64,000 bases of DNA from Acetobacter nitrogenifigens DSM 23921 = NBRC 105050 (GCF_000429165.1 NZ_AUBI01000004.1:310001-374000), one strand, 5' to 3'. Positions 8,888 to 16,088 are shown, counted from the stretch's first letter. Numbers and translations: made by a program. The notes: generated by a model not told the origin, from the sequence alone.

Positions 8888-9251
8888 GGCATATCTCCGT
8901 CAGGTCCCGATCCTTCAAAAGCCGTTCGACCTGGTCCCCGGTCAGCACGGCGTATGCTTTGGCGAGGGTCCGGAAATCTTCCAGTTCATCGCTATCGATA
9001 TTGGCCCGGTCCTTCTTCGCGAACAGATAGGCGTAGATCCAGTATTGGCCGCCTTTCGCAAGAATGATGCTGCGATGCAGGTTCTTGTTCAGGCGTTTCT
9101 TGAAGACGCCACCACCGAGATCGACGGCCTGACCCTTCATGACCTCATGGATCGCTTCGCAGAGTTCATCGTCTTTGATGCGAGCTTTCCGGGCCGCCCT
9201 GGCGAACCAGGCGGTCTTGAATGCCCGCTGGGATGGCTCGGCATTGGTCAT
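8865..9251 (-). CDS. RelE/HigB-like toxin
   Basis: 128 residues. The sequence FKTAWFARAARKARIKDDEL, then GGGVFKKRLN, RSIILAKGGQYWIYAYLFAKKDR matches the RelE-family HigB group (PF06296-like). These are usually ribosome-dependent mRNA endonucleases. It is the first gene of a two-gene toxin-antitoxin operon and its start lies 12 nt from a perfect 15-nt palindrome. The pair probably stabilises the element in its host. Confidence 0.85.
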   Translation of the reverse strand: MTNAEPSQRAFKTAWFARAARKARIKDDELCEAIHEVMKGQAVDLGGGVFKKRLNKNLHRSIILAKGGQYWIYAYLFAKKDRANIDSDELEDFRTLAKAYAVLTGDQVERLLKDRDLTEICHGDEEKK

Positions 9252-9262
9252 GGCCTGCTATG

Positions 9263-9277
9263 TAGCACCAGGTGCTA
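9263..9277. promoter_or_regulatory. Palindromic operator of the toxin-antitoxin operon
   Basis: TAGCACC-A-GGTGCTA is a perfect palindrome with a single central base, placed 12 nt upstream of the toxin start codon. The position fits autoregulation by the HTH antitoxin. Confidence 0.65.
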
Positions 9278-9518
9278 TGGATCGCAAGATTCTTCGCAGC
9301 GCCGCCGGATACCGAGGGAGGGCAATAACGCTCGACCTGATTGACCGCAACGTCCGCGTACCACCGTTATAGGTTCGATGATGGCGTCATCGGCGGGACG
9401 TGAGCCGCGCGGATTTTCGTTCCGTCGACACATCCTTTTCGCTATGATGCGGCGTGCGCCGTGGTGGTGGTGGCAGGCGCAACCGTCCGACATCGTCGAT
9501 TGCACGGAAACCACCGCC

Positions 9519-9959
9519 ATGTTCATCCTTGCTCCCTTCCTGCTCGTCGTCGGCATTGGCTTCCTGTGCTGGTTGTTCTTCACTGTGGCAGTCTTCGCCC
9601 TACCCTGCGCCATGGGTCTGATGGCCGGGTTCTGGGCGTATGGTGCCGGTGCTGGTGTTGTCGGCGGGATCATCGTCGGTTTCGTCGCGGCCGCTGCAAC
9701 CTTCGTTATTGGCCAGGTCGCCTTCGCCTTGGTGCCGTGGATGTGGCTCAAGCTGCTGATCGTTCTGCTCTATACGGTGCCCGCCGTCATCATGGGCTAC
9801 AGCACGACACATGGGATCGCCCAGATGCTGATGCCGTCTCCAGCGTGGCAGCTCTTTTTCTCTGTCATCGGCGCGATCGCGGTGGGCGTCACCGCTTTCA
9901 TCCGCTTTACAACCGTGGCCCCACCCGGACCGTCCGGCGGCAATATCGCGCGGGTCTGA
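9519..9959 (+). CDS. Small multi-pass membrane protein
   Basis: 146 residues from ATG 9519 (MFILAPFLLVVGIGF). An open frame extends to 9378, but the extra residues are not membrane-like. About four hydrophobic segments can be read: residues 2-24, 28-60 (Gly/Ala rich), 66-90 and 105-130. I recognise no family. It lies alone between the toxin-antitoxin operon and a long gene-free stretch; function unknown. Confidence 0.55.
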   Translation: MFILAPFLLVVGIGFLCWLFFTVAVFALPCAMGLMAGFWAYGAGAGVVGGIIVGFVAAAATFVIGQVAFALVPWMWLKLLIVLLYTVPAVIMGYSTTHGIAQMLMPSPAWQLFFSVIGAIAVGVTAFIRFTTVAPPGPSGGNIARV

Positions 9960-10378
9960 CACCGCTCTGGCAACCGTCGAGGCGGCACCGGATCGGGCTC
10001 CTCCGCGTCTGGCCGCCTCGCTGTCAGGAGGGTAAGGCAGGAGCGGGCGATGAGGCCCTGGTTGCAGCGCTGTTGGCTGAAGGCGCTCTTTCGCGGAGCA
10101 TGGAAGTCCGGCGCTTCCTGTCAGCACCAGCCGGTGGAATCCCGGAAGCAAGGGCGTGTCCGCGCGAAACGCAGCCCCGGAACGGCGCGTGTGCAGGGTC
10201 GGAAGCAGGGCAGGACGATGCCTTCCCCTTCCTGGCCGACACTTGCGTGAGGCGCGGGTTGCCATAGTCTCCGTGATGAGTGTTCTGTCAGGCCCCGCAC
10301 GCATGCCGCCTCTCAAGATGGCTGATCTAGCCGAAGGCCGGCTACGCCTCGATCGGCCAGGGCGCAACAGCGGTCCAT
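9960..10378. other. Gene-free stretch before dyad element B
   Basis: About 420 nt with short open frames in several phases but none with convincing protein character. A 66-codon frame at 10050-10250 has a passable AGGAGC ribosome binding site, but its Arg/Gln/Ser-rich translation resembles no family I know. Confidence 0.4.
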
Positions 10379-10430
10379 AATTTTCTTCCCCTGCCGGCTG
10401 CGCCGTCATTCCTCGCGAAGCAAGAAAATT
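10379..10430. promoter_or_regulatory. Large dyad element B upstream of the DUF736 gene
   Basis: Perfect 9-bp arms AATTTTCTT (10379-10387) and AAGAAAATT (10422-10430) flank a 34-nt GC-rich centre. The centre ends in TCGCGAAGCAA, the same word as in element A. The following 60 nt resemble the DNA after element A (GCTGCGCT core). It lies 125 nt before the DUF736 start. Confidence 0.6.
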
Positions 10431-10555
10431 CCGTCCCGCCGTCCTCCGCTGCGCTTCGGTCCCTGCGGGATGCGCCGCCGCTCGCCTCCGTCTGTCCGAT
10501 CGCCATCGAGGCCGCAATGGTGCGGGCTCGATAACAGAGATCACGGAGCAGTATC

Positions 10556-10882
10556 ATGGCCACCATCGGCACCTTCAAGAAAGTCGGCAACGGGTATAAC
10601 GGCGAGATCGTCACCCTCTCGCTCCAGACCCCCAACGTCCGCATCGCCCCCGAGACCGCGCGCCTGAACGAGAACGCCCCCAGCCACCGCGTCTTCGTCG
10701 GCAGGGTGGAGATCGGAGCGGCCTGGTCCCGGCGCTCCAACGAGGGACGCGACTATCTGAGCCTCAAGCTCGACGATCCGAGCTTCAACGCCCCAATCTT
10801 CGCCAACCTTTTCGATGACGAGGACGGCGAGGGCTACAGCCTGATCTGGTCCCGCCCCAATGGTCGCCGAAACGGCGACTGA
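10556..10882 (+). CDS. DUF736 family protein (first copy)
   Basis: 108 residues. MATIGTFKKVGNGYNGEI, the central VEIGAAWSRRSNEGRDYLSLKLDDP and C-terminal YSLIWSRP are diagnostic of DUF736, small proteins nearly always found on alphaproteobacterial conjugative elements. Their function is unknown. The N-terminal GTFxxxxxGxxGxI and the compact beta-rich pattern suggest a small nucleic-acid- or protein-binding barrel, but that is inference. The leader contains dyad element B; a strong hairpin follows the stop. A second, diverged copy is at 17380-17718. Confidence 0.9.
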   Translation: MATIGTFKKVGNGYNGEIVTLSLQTPNVRIAPETARLNENAPSHRVFVGRVEIGAAWSRRSNEGRDYLSLKLDDPSFNAPIFANLFDDEDGEGYSLIWSRPNGRRNGD

Positions 10883-10895
10883 GGTGCCTGCGACC

Positions 10896-10920
10896 CCCCG
10901 CCCGGCCGGTCCGGGCGGGG
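10896..10920 (+). terminator. Strong GC hairpin after DUF736
   Basis: Perfect 10-bp stem CCCCGCCCGG (10896-10905) / CCGGGCGGGG (10911-10920) with a 5-nt loop, 14 nt after the stop. No T run follows, so it may act as a transcript 3' end stabiliser or a weak terminator. Confidence 0.5.
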
Positions 10921-11072
10921 CCTTCGCATGACCGATCGCGAGCCGGCGGACGCAGCAGTCGCGCTACCCCCGATCTGCCGATGTGTGGGCAAGGAAGGGA
11001 ACAGGGCTTCCCTCAGCCTTCCCATTGTACCATGCCCGGCGTGAACCGTCTCAAGGACGCGCGGTCCCCCCA

Positions 11073-11111
11073 ATTTTGTCCGGCGCACCCTACGGGCACA
11101 CCAGACAAAAT
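11073..11111. promoter_or_regulatory. Dyad element C upstream of the 50-aa gene
   Basis: Perfect 8-bp arms ATTTTGTC (11073-11080) and GACAAAAT (11104-11111) around a 23-nt GC-rich centre. It is followed by a very GC-rich segment and lies 106 nt before the start of the small gene at 11218. It has the same layout as elements A and B, but the TCGCGAAGCAA word is absent. The stretch 10921-11217 holds nothing else I can name. Confidence 0.5.
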
Positions 11112-11217
11112 CGGCTCCCCCGCGCGCCGCCGGGGCGGTCGCCTGCGGCGATCCTTGACCCGATTCACGCGCGCATGAGGCGACGGCCTGTCTTCGACAA
11201 ACGAAAGGAGCAGGACG

Positions 11218-11370
11218 ATGACCACGTTGCACGACCAGATTCAGATGCTGCACGCCGAACTCACCAACTACACACTCAGCCGCCGTGAGCGTGCTCAGAT
11301 CGAGCGCGAACTGACGCTGGCACGTGCGAAATTCGCAGCGAAGTGCCAGGATGATGAGGCTCCCGCATAG
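11218..11370 (+). CDS. 50-aa charged hypothetical protein
   Basis: ATG 11218 with a good AAAGGAGC ribosome binding site 6-8 nt upstream encodes 50 residues (MTTLHDQIQMLHAEL, then SRRERAQIERELTLARAKF). The product is likely one long helix with heptad-like spacing. It sits behind dyad element C and is followed by a terminator-like hairpin that overlaps the stop codon. No family is recognised; strong translation signals and a dedicated leader argue that it is real. Confidence 0.6.
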   Translation: MTTLHDQIQMLHAELTNYTLSRRERAQIERELTLARAKFAAKCQDDEAPA

Positions 11371-11385
11371 AGCGGGGGTCTTTTC
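11361..11385 (+). terminator. Probable intrinsic terminator
   Basis: CCCGC (11362-11366) pairs with GCGGG (11372-11376), extended by flanking C/G, and is followed by TCTTTT. The stem overlaps the stop codon of the 50-aa gene. Confidence 0.5.
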
Positions 11386-11484
11386 GTCTGGTCACCCGTA
11401 CTGATGGCTCGCCGGCTGTCCCGTCAGATGCCGGACGCCGAATTCTCTTCGCCATCACCCTGAAAGAACGATGTTGAATCTCTC

Positions 11485-11509
11485 AAATGCGACTATTATA
11501 GTCGTATTT
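11485..11509. promoter_or_regulatory. 25-nt near-perfect palindrome, operator of the XRE gene
   Basis: The arms AAATGCGACTAT (11485-11496) and ATAGTCGTATTT (11498-11509) are mirror images except for one position pair, centred on 11497. The centre contains TATTAT, which could be a -10 box, so a bound repressor would block transcription. It ends 37 nt before the XRE-type gene at 11547, which is the natural candidate for binding it. Confidence 0.65.
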
Positions 11510-11546
11510 CTGGTGTGTATGCCCTGCGTGTCGGATGTGATCGTGG

Positions 11547-11831
11547 ATGATCACTGGCCGACAGGTACGGGCAGCACGGGCACTCCTGAACTGGACGCAG
11601 GAACGGCTCGCTGAAAAGGCCCTTGTAGCATTGACCGCGCTGAAGCGTCTCGAATCCGAGCGCGGGCTCGGTGTCCATGAGGGCACGATCGACCAGGTCC
11701 ACCGCGCGCTGGAAGCGGCGGGCATCCTGTTCATCGAGTCCGGACAAGGGCGCGGCGTCATGTTTCTTCACGAGACTTCCGAGTCCCAGACGCGACAGAA
11801 TGCGGGCCATCGTGGGCGCGCTCCGTCCTGA
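11547..11831 (+). CDS. Small XRE-type HTH regulator
   Basis: 94 residues. RQVRAARALLNWTQERLAEK, then ALTALKRLESERG is a Cro/C1 HTH at residues 5-45, followed by a short tail (IDQVHRALEAAGILFIESGQ GRGV) typical of short alphaproteobacterial XRE regulators. It lies directly behind a 25-nt palindrome and just upstream of a DUF2285 protein. By analogy with ICEMlSymR7A of Mesorhizobium loti, where the small regulator QseC controls the DUF2285 antiactivator QseM, it may control the next gene. In that ICE the two genes are divergent; here they are co-oriented. Confidence 0.75.
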   Translation: MITGRQVRAARALLNWTQERLAEKALVALTALKRLESERGLGVHEGTIDQVHRALEAAGILFIESGQGRGVMFLHETSESQTRQNAGHRGRAPS

Positions 11832-11962
11832 TCGGCGAAACCCGTGCAACCGTTACGTTCGTTCCTGCGCTGTTTTTCATGTCAGCGTGGAACCGTCGAG
11901 CGGCCGTCATGTCGTGAATTTGTTATCGAACCGATCCAGCAGCGGTATCACGAAGGACCGCC

Positions 11963-12226
11963 ATGACCGACCTGCCCTTCCAGGATCATCCGCCCGTGAC
12001 AGCGCGTGTGAATCCCTATGATGAGCAGCATCTCGAACTCTATCTGCGTTTGCTGATCGCCGAAGAGGAAGGTGCTGACTGGCGCGAAGTGGTCGAGGTG
12101 TTGTTCGGGCTCGATCCTGCGCGCGAACCGGAGCGCGCCAGAGCCGTCCACGACAGTCATCTGGCACGGGCGCGCTGGATGACCGAGGCTGGCTATCAGC
12201 ATTTGCTGGAGCCCCGCCTCCAATAG
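11963..12226 (+). CDS. DUF2285-type small protein, QseM-like
   Basis: 87 residues. The pattern YDEQHLELYLRLLIAEEEGADWREV, then GLDPAREPERARAVHDSHLARARWMTE is one I associate with stand-alone DUF2285 proteins on alphaproteobacterial conjugative elements. In ICEMlSymR7A the DUF2285 protein QseM binds and blocks both TraR and FseA. Here an FseA-like gene follows 140 nt later, so antiactivation is a reasonable inference. The stop codon lies inside a hairpin (12213-12231). Confidence 0.6.
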   Translation: MTDLPFQDHPPVTARVNPYDEQHLELYLRLLIAEEEGADWREVVEVLFGLDPAREPERARAVHDSHLARARWMTEAGYQHLLEPRLQ

Positions 12227-12231
12227 GCGGG
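12213..12231 (+). terminator. Hairpin overlapping the stop of the DUF2285 gene
   Basis: CCCGCCT (12213-12219) pairs perfectly with AGGCGGG (12225-12231) across a 5-nt loop that precedes the stop codon. The following bases (CTTCGCC) are not T-rich, so it is a weak terminator or an mRNA 3' structure. Confidence 0.4.
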
Positions 12232-12364
12232 CTTCGCCGGCCCACGCGCCAGCCCTCCACGATACTCTCCCCGATAAAAAATCAGGGTCTAGCCACTCCC
12301 GCCCGTGATCTGGCTGATGGAAACTCCCCCTTTGCCGCATGAGGGGCCAGACAGGGAGGCTTCC

Positions 12365-13151
12365 ATGCCGACATCCTTCTGGCGTTCACCGGAGCTACGC
12401 GAACATATCAATGGTCTGGACCGCTCCGGTTTCGCCGTCGAATTCCTGCGCCGTAACGCAGCCTATCGTCGCGACTATGCCCGCCTGCAACGACGCATCG
12501 CCCGCCGGGCGACGGACGCGGCCGCCGAGCGCGCGGCGTTCGCCGAACGCTGGGGGTTGTGTTTTTGTCCATGCTCCGGATGAACCCGCCCGACGCGGCC
12601 GGATGGTCTGGAGGCCCGAGGTTTCGCCGGCCACGCTGATTCTCACGCCGGCCTCTTCGGGCTTCGCGACGGTGACCCCGATCGAACCCGCCACGCTGGG
12701 GACAATCCTCGCCCGTCACGACGACGCGGAGGGCGGGTGGCTGACAATCAGCGATGCGGTCGGCGACCTCTTTCTTCGGCTTCTGGACCCCTCGGCCGCA
12801 AGCCGACCCGCTGTGCTGCTACCGATGGACGCCGCCGCCGAATTGCGCCTCGACGTGGCGCTGCGCTTTCTCCGTCGGCTGCGCAGTCACCGCGTCGCCC
12901 TGCTTCCGCGCGCTCTCCAACTCACGCCGCTCCAGCGTGCGCGGCAGATCCAGCTTCTGCTCGCCTTCGACATCCAGGAAGCCGGCGGCAGCCAGCGTGA
13001 CATCGCCATCGCGACAGGCCGTTCGTGGCAGGCCACGTTCCCGTCCGTCGAGTGGAAGAACACTGCGGCGCGTCGCTTTGCGGATCGGCTGATTCATGAC
13101 GCCGAGAACCGGGTGAGCGGTGGTTACCTGGATTTTCTACGCGGCAGATAG
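12365..13151 (+). CDS. DUF6499 + DUF2285 activator, FseA-like, split by a +1 frame change
   Basis: The first frame (12365-12583, 72 aa: SFWRSPELREHINGLDRSGF, then EFLRRNAAYRRDY) is the DUF6499 domain and stops shortly after WGLCF. The +1 frame continues without a gap (VHAPDEPARRG ...) into a DUF2285 domain (RLDVALRFLRRLRSHRV, LTPLQRARQIQLLLAFD) ending at 13151. Joined at the U-run, it would be about 261 aa. In ICEMlSymR7A the same two domains are fused by programmed +1 frameshifting to make FseA, the activator of the excisionase gene rdfS. Here an RdfS-like gene lies immediately downstream. Alternatives are a true inactivating frameshift, a sequencing error in the T run, or separate expression of the second part from ATG 12603. 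Confidence 0.75.
12557..12570 (+). other. Candidate +1 ribosomal frameshift site
   Basis: Zero-frame codons are TTG TGT TTT TGT CCA. Slipping one base forward on TTT (12563-12565 to 12564-12566) keeps full Phe-tRNA pairing (UUU to UUU), and the next codon becomes GTC, which enters the DUF2285 frame. The zero-frame A-site codon is TGT (Cys), which I expect to be uncommon in this GC-rich DNA. ICEMlSymR7A uses Phe-tRNA slippage UUU to UUC at the equivalent domain boundary. Confidence 0.6.
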
Positions 13152-13256
13152 TGTCGCTCGCTTTTCGCTCTTCTGCGCTCCTCCTCCCCATGTTCCCAAC
13201 ACTGTTCCACGTCCGGCTGCGCACGGTAACGCCCGCGCGCGTCATGGTCTGCCGAA

Positions 13257-13290
13257 GGTGGACACTGAGTCCGAAAAATCTTCGTCCACC
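13257..13290. repeat. 7-bp inverted repeat upstream of the RdfS-like gene
   Basis: GGTGGAC (13257-13263) and GTCCACC (13284-13290) are perfect inverted arms with a 20-nt spacer, 84 nt before the RdfS-like start. It is a possible activator or repressor site in the 222-nt gap between the FseA-like gene and its presumed target. Confidence 0.4.
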
Positions 13291-13373
13291 CCCAGCCCCC
13301 GCTTTCTCCGCCACCGTCTTCCTGATCCGCCGCACCATCCCTGCGGCGCTTCGAAACCAGATGGAGGCGTACC

Positions 13374-13625
13374 ATGCTCGACAGACCCGCGCCGTCGCCG
13401 GCGCGCTACCTGCGCACTCATGAAGCCGCGCAGATTCTCGGACTTTCCCCGCGAACGCTGGAAAAATATCGTTGCCACGGCACAGGACCGACATTCCGCA
13501 AGCTCGGTGGTCGCGTTGTCTATCGGATCGACGATCTCGACGTCTGGGCCACCGCCGGTGCGTGCAAATCCACCTCCGATCCCAATTACGATGCGGCGCG
13601 TGCCGTCGGCCACGACCCACGATGA
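13374..13625 (+). CDS. AlpA/excisionase-type small HTH protein (RdfS-like)
   Basis: 83 residues with a TGGAGG ribosome binding site. YLRTHEAAQILGLSPRTLEKYRCHGTGP, then FRKLGGRVVYRIDDLDVW is the MerR-like winged-helix form (HTH_17) of phage AlpA and excisionase proteins. On ICEMlSymR7A a protein of this kind, RdfS, is the recombination directionality factor that triggers excision and acts on downstream transfer genes. Here it starts the repA-parA-...-rlxS chain and overlaps repA by 4 nt (ATGA), so it may act as a transcription regulator of that operon, as an excisionase, or both. No integrase is in the window. Confidence 0.75.
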   Translation: MLDRPAPSPARYLRTHEAAQILGLSPRTLEKYRCHGTGPTFRKLGGRVVYRIDDLDVWATAGACKSTSDPNYDAARAVGHDPR

Positions 13626-14713
13626 ATACCGCGCCGGACATGCGGCGTTCCCGGCCTGCCAGCGAACGCAGCAGGCTTCACCCGTTCGTGGTCTCCGGCG
13701 GGGATGCCAGCCCGCGCGATCAGCGCGACCTGATGGAACGGCCGTTCTTCTCGCTCGCCAAGACAAAGCGCACGGTGCCGATCCTGTACGAGGCCGGCGA
13801 CGTCCGTGTCGAAGTCCTCGGCATGCCCGAGCACGGCATGGCAACGATCTGGGATGCCGACGTGCTGATCTGGGCGGCCAGCCAGATCGTCGAGGCGGAA
13901 AATCTTGGTCTTACGACGTCGCGCTTCCTGCGTTTCACGCCCTATCAGCTCCTGAGCGGTATCGGGCGTCAGACCGGGGCGCGGGATTACGGGCTGCTCA
14001 AGGCAGCACTGGCCCGGCTCCAGTCCACCGTGGTCGCCACCACGATCCGCAACGGCCAGAACTGGCGCCGTCAGCAGTTCTCCTGGATCACCGAATGGGA
14101 GATCTGTGCCAGCCAGACGGGCCGCGCCGCCGGTGTCGAGATCGTCATTCCCGAATGGTTCTATCGCGGCGTGATCGACCGCTCGCTCGTGCTGGCCATC
14201 GACCCGGCCTATTTCCGCCTGACCGGCGGCATCGAACGCTGGCTCTATCGCGTCGCCCGCAAACATGCCGGGCGGCAGCGTGCGGGCTGGACCTTCGAGA
14301 TCGCCCATCTGCATGAGAAATCCGGCAGTCTCGTGCGTGTCTCGGATTTCGCCATCCAGGTCCGGCGTGTCGCCGCGCGCCAGTCATTGCCCGGCTATCG
14401 CCTGGGCATCGAGCGTGACGGCACCCACGAACTGCTCCGCATCCTGCCGGCCAACTTATCCACAGGATCTGTGGATAACCATGTGGATGGTATCGGGACT
14501 TCACACGCAACCCCTATCGGGACATCACACGCAGGACTATCGGGACTTCGCACGCACGAATCGCAGCTAAGTCTCTGGCCCGAAACGGCGATTCCGGCCC
14601 TTAACTTATCTAACTTAGAATCTAACTCTTATCTTGATGGGGCGGGCCGCCTTGCGGATAACGGCTTTGCCCCCTCCGCTTCCGGCCCAAAAGCACGCAG
14701 AGACGGGCCATGA
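13622..14713 (+). CDS. repA: Replication initiator protein RepA (RPA family)
   Basis: 363 residues from ATG 13622, overlapping the previous stop as ATGA. DLMERPFFSLAKTKRT, then YEAGDVRVEVLG, TIWDADVLIWAASQI and FRLTGGIERWLYRVARKHAG are hallmarks of the alphaproteobacterial RepA-like initiators (PF10134). The last 85 residues (after about 275) are unlike the conserved core. That stretch of DNA carries DnaA boxes, three iterons and an AT-rich tract, so the origin appears to lie inside the gene. It overlaps parA by 4 nt. Confidence 0.9.
   Translation: MNTAPDMRRSRPASERSRLHPFVVSGGDASPRDQRDLMERPFFSLAKTKRTVPILYEAGDVRVEVLGMPEHGMATIWDADVLIWAASQIVEAENLGLTTSRFLRFTPYQLLSGIGRQTGARDYGLLKAALARLQSTVVATTIRNGQNWRRQQFSWITEWEICASQTGRAAGVEIVIPEWFYRGVIDRSLVLAIDPAYFRLTGGIERWLYRVARKHAGRQRAGWTFEIAHLHEKSGSLVRVSDFAIQVRRVAARQSLPGYRLGIERDGTHELLRILPANLSTGSVDNHVDGIGTSHATPIGTSHAGLSGLRTHESQLSLWPETAIPALNLSNLESNSYLDGAGRLADNGFAPSASGPKARRDGP
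14456..14640. other. Predicted origin of replication inside the repA 3' end
   Basis: Perfect DnaA box TTATCCACA (14456-14464) and its inverse TGTGGATAA (14470-14478) are followed by a weaker box TGTGGATGG (14482-14490). Three 19-nt iterons starting TATCGGGAC at 14491, 14515 and 14538 (spacing 24 and 23 nt) end in CACGCA with one or two mismatches. Then comes an AT-rich stretch with repeated TAACT words (14601-14635). This order (DnaA boxes, iterons, AT-rich unwinding region) is that of an iteron plasmid oriV. Confidence 0.75.
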
Positions 14714-15348
14714 TCGTGGCCTTCCTCAACCAGAAGGGCGGCGTCGGCAAGACGACGCTGGCGCTGCATCTCGCGGGTCAATGGGCTCGGGAAGGCCGGC
14801 GCGTGACGGTCATCGACGCCGACCCGCAGGGCTCGGCGCTGGACTGGTCAGCACAGCGGGTGCGGGAGGGACTACCCCGGCTGTTCGGCGTGATCGGGTT
14901 GGCACGCGACACGCTGCACCACGAGGCGCCGCAACTGGCTCAGGGGGTGGATCACGTCGTCATCGACGGTCCTCCGCGCGTGGCGTCCTTGTTGCGCTCG
15001 GCCCTGCTGGCCGCCGATCTCGTAATCATCCCGGCCCAGCCTTCGCCGTTCGACGGCTGGGCCTCGGCCGAGATGCTGCGGCTGCTGGCGGAAGCACGCC
15101 TTTTCCGTCCCGGCCTGCTGGCCCGCTTCGTGCTCAACCGTTGCGCCGCGCGCACGGTCATCGCCCGCGAGACCGGGCTGGCGCTGGTGGGGCATGAGCC
15201 GGGGGCGCTGTCAGCACGGATCGGCCAGCGGGTCGCTTTCGCCGACGCTGCGCGCACCGGCCGTCTGGTCTGCGACCTGCGCCCGCAGGGGATCGCCGCC
15301 CGTGAAATCGCCGCTTTGACGGCCGAGATCGGGGGGCTGGTGCCATGA
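14710..15348 (+). CDS. parA: ParA-type partition ATPase (short, ParF-like)
   Basis: 212 residues. Deviant Walker A NQKGGVGKTT at residues 7-16, DADPQGSALDW, and the Walker B-like VVIDGPP are diagnostic of ParA/MinD ATPases. The short length without an N-terminal HTH fits the type Ib (ParF) class. ParF proteins work with a small ribbon-helix-helix partner; a candidate lies two genes downstream (16085-16327). The gene overlaps repA and the methyltransferase gene by 4 nt each (ATGA), so replication and partition are probably expressed together. Confidence 0.9.
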   Translation: MIVAFLNQKGGVGKTTLALHLAGQWAREGRRVTVIDADPQGSALDWSAQRVREGLPRLFGVIGLARDTLHHEAPQLAQGVDHVVIDGPPRVASLLRSALLAADLVIIPAQPSPFDGWASAEMLRLLAEARLFRPGLLARFVLNRCAARTVIARETGLALVGHEPGALSARIGQRVAFADAARTGRLVCDLRPQGIAAREIAALTAEIGGLVP

Positions 15349-16088
15349 CCGTGCTGACCGGCGACAGCGCCCTCCTGATGCCCTGGCACGGCCCTTACGA
15401 CATGATCCTGGTCGACCCGCCCTATGGCGATACGTCGCTCGCCTGGGACCGGCACATAGCGGACTGGCCCGGCAAGGCGCTCGCTGCCCTGAAACCCAGC
15501 GGCTCGCTCTGGGTTTTCGGCTCCCTGCGGAGTTTCCTTGCATCCAACGCGGCATTTCGGAATGCGGGCTGGAAATATGCCCAGGAACTGGTCTGGGAGA
15601 AGCAGAACGGCTCCAGCTTCCATGCTGATCGGTTCCGCCGCGTGCATGAACTGATCGTCCAGTTCTATCGCGACGATACGCCCTGGCGTGCCGTCTACAA
15701 CGTGGTTCCCACCACTCTCGACGCGCGGGCGCGCACGGTACGGCGGAAACACCAACCGCCGCATATGGGACAGATCGATGCCGGTCATTATGTCAGCGAG
15801 GATGGCGGCCCGCGCGTGATGCGGTCCGTGATTCCGGTCCGCAATGCGCATGGCCGGGCCATCCATCCGACCGAGAAGCCGGTGGCATTGCTGGAGATCC
15901 TGATCCGCACGAGCTGCCCGCCGGGTGGCCTGGTGGGCGACTGGTTCGCCGGCTCGGGGGCTGCTGGCGTCGCCTGCCGGCTGAACGGCCGGCGCTATGT
16001 CGGCTGCGAGATCGATCCTGTCATGGCGCAGAAGGCGCGCGACCGCATCGCCTCCGTGCTGCCGCTCGGCGAAGGAGTTTCGCCATGA
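15345..16088 (+). CDS. Orphan DNA methyltransferase (DPPY type, beta-class order)
   Basis: 247 residues. The catalytic motif DPPYGD is near residue 24, HPTEKPVALLEILI (motif X) near residue 170 and the SAM-binding FAGSGAAG near residue 205. The order IV-X-I is that of beta-class amino-methyltransferases (N6-adenine or N4-cytosine). No restriction enzyme gene is nearby, so it is an orphan enzyme, perhaps protecting the element from host restriction or marking its replication. It sits between parA and the RHH gene, overlapping both by 4 nt. Target sequence unknown. Confidence 0.88.
   Translation: MTVLTGDSALLMPWHGPYDMILVDPPYGDTSLAWDRHIADWPGKALAALKPSGSLWVFGSLRSFLASNAAFRNAGWKYAQELVWEKQNGSSFHADRFRRVHELIVQFYRDDTPWRAVYNVVPTTLDARARTVRRKHQPPHMGQIDAGHYVSEDGGPRVMRSVIPVRNAHGRAIHPTEKPVALLEILIRTSCPPGGLVGDWFAGSGAAGVACRLNGRRYVGCEIDPVMAQKARDRIASVLPLGEGVSP

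Noticed and set aside
10050..10250. 66-codon frame with a passable ribosome binding site
   Set aside because: Arg/Gln/Ser-rich translation with no family character, in a stretch where several frames are open by chance at high GC.
12365..13151. Treating the split DUF6499/DUF2285 gene simply as a pseudogene
   Set aside because: The break sits exactly at a slippery Phe codon at the domain boundary where a related system uses programmed +1 frameshifting, and both halves are otherwise intact.
13120..14316. 398-codon plus-strand frame across the RdfS-like gene and repA
   Set aside because: It is the +1 shadow of the real repA frame; the Arg/Pro-rich translation has no domain.
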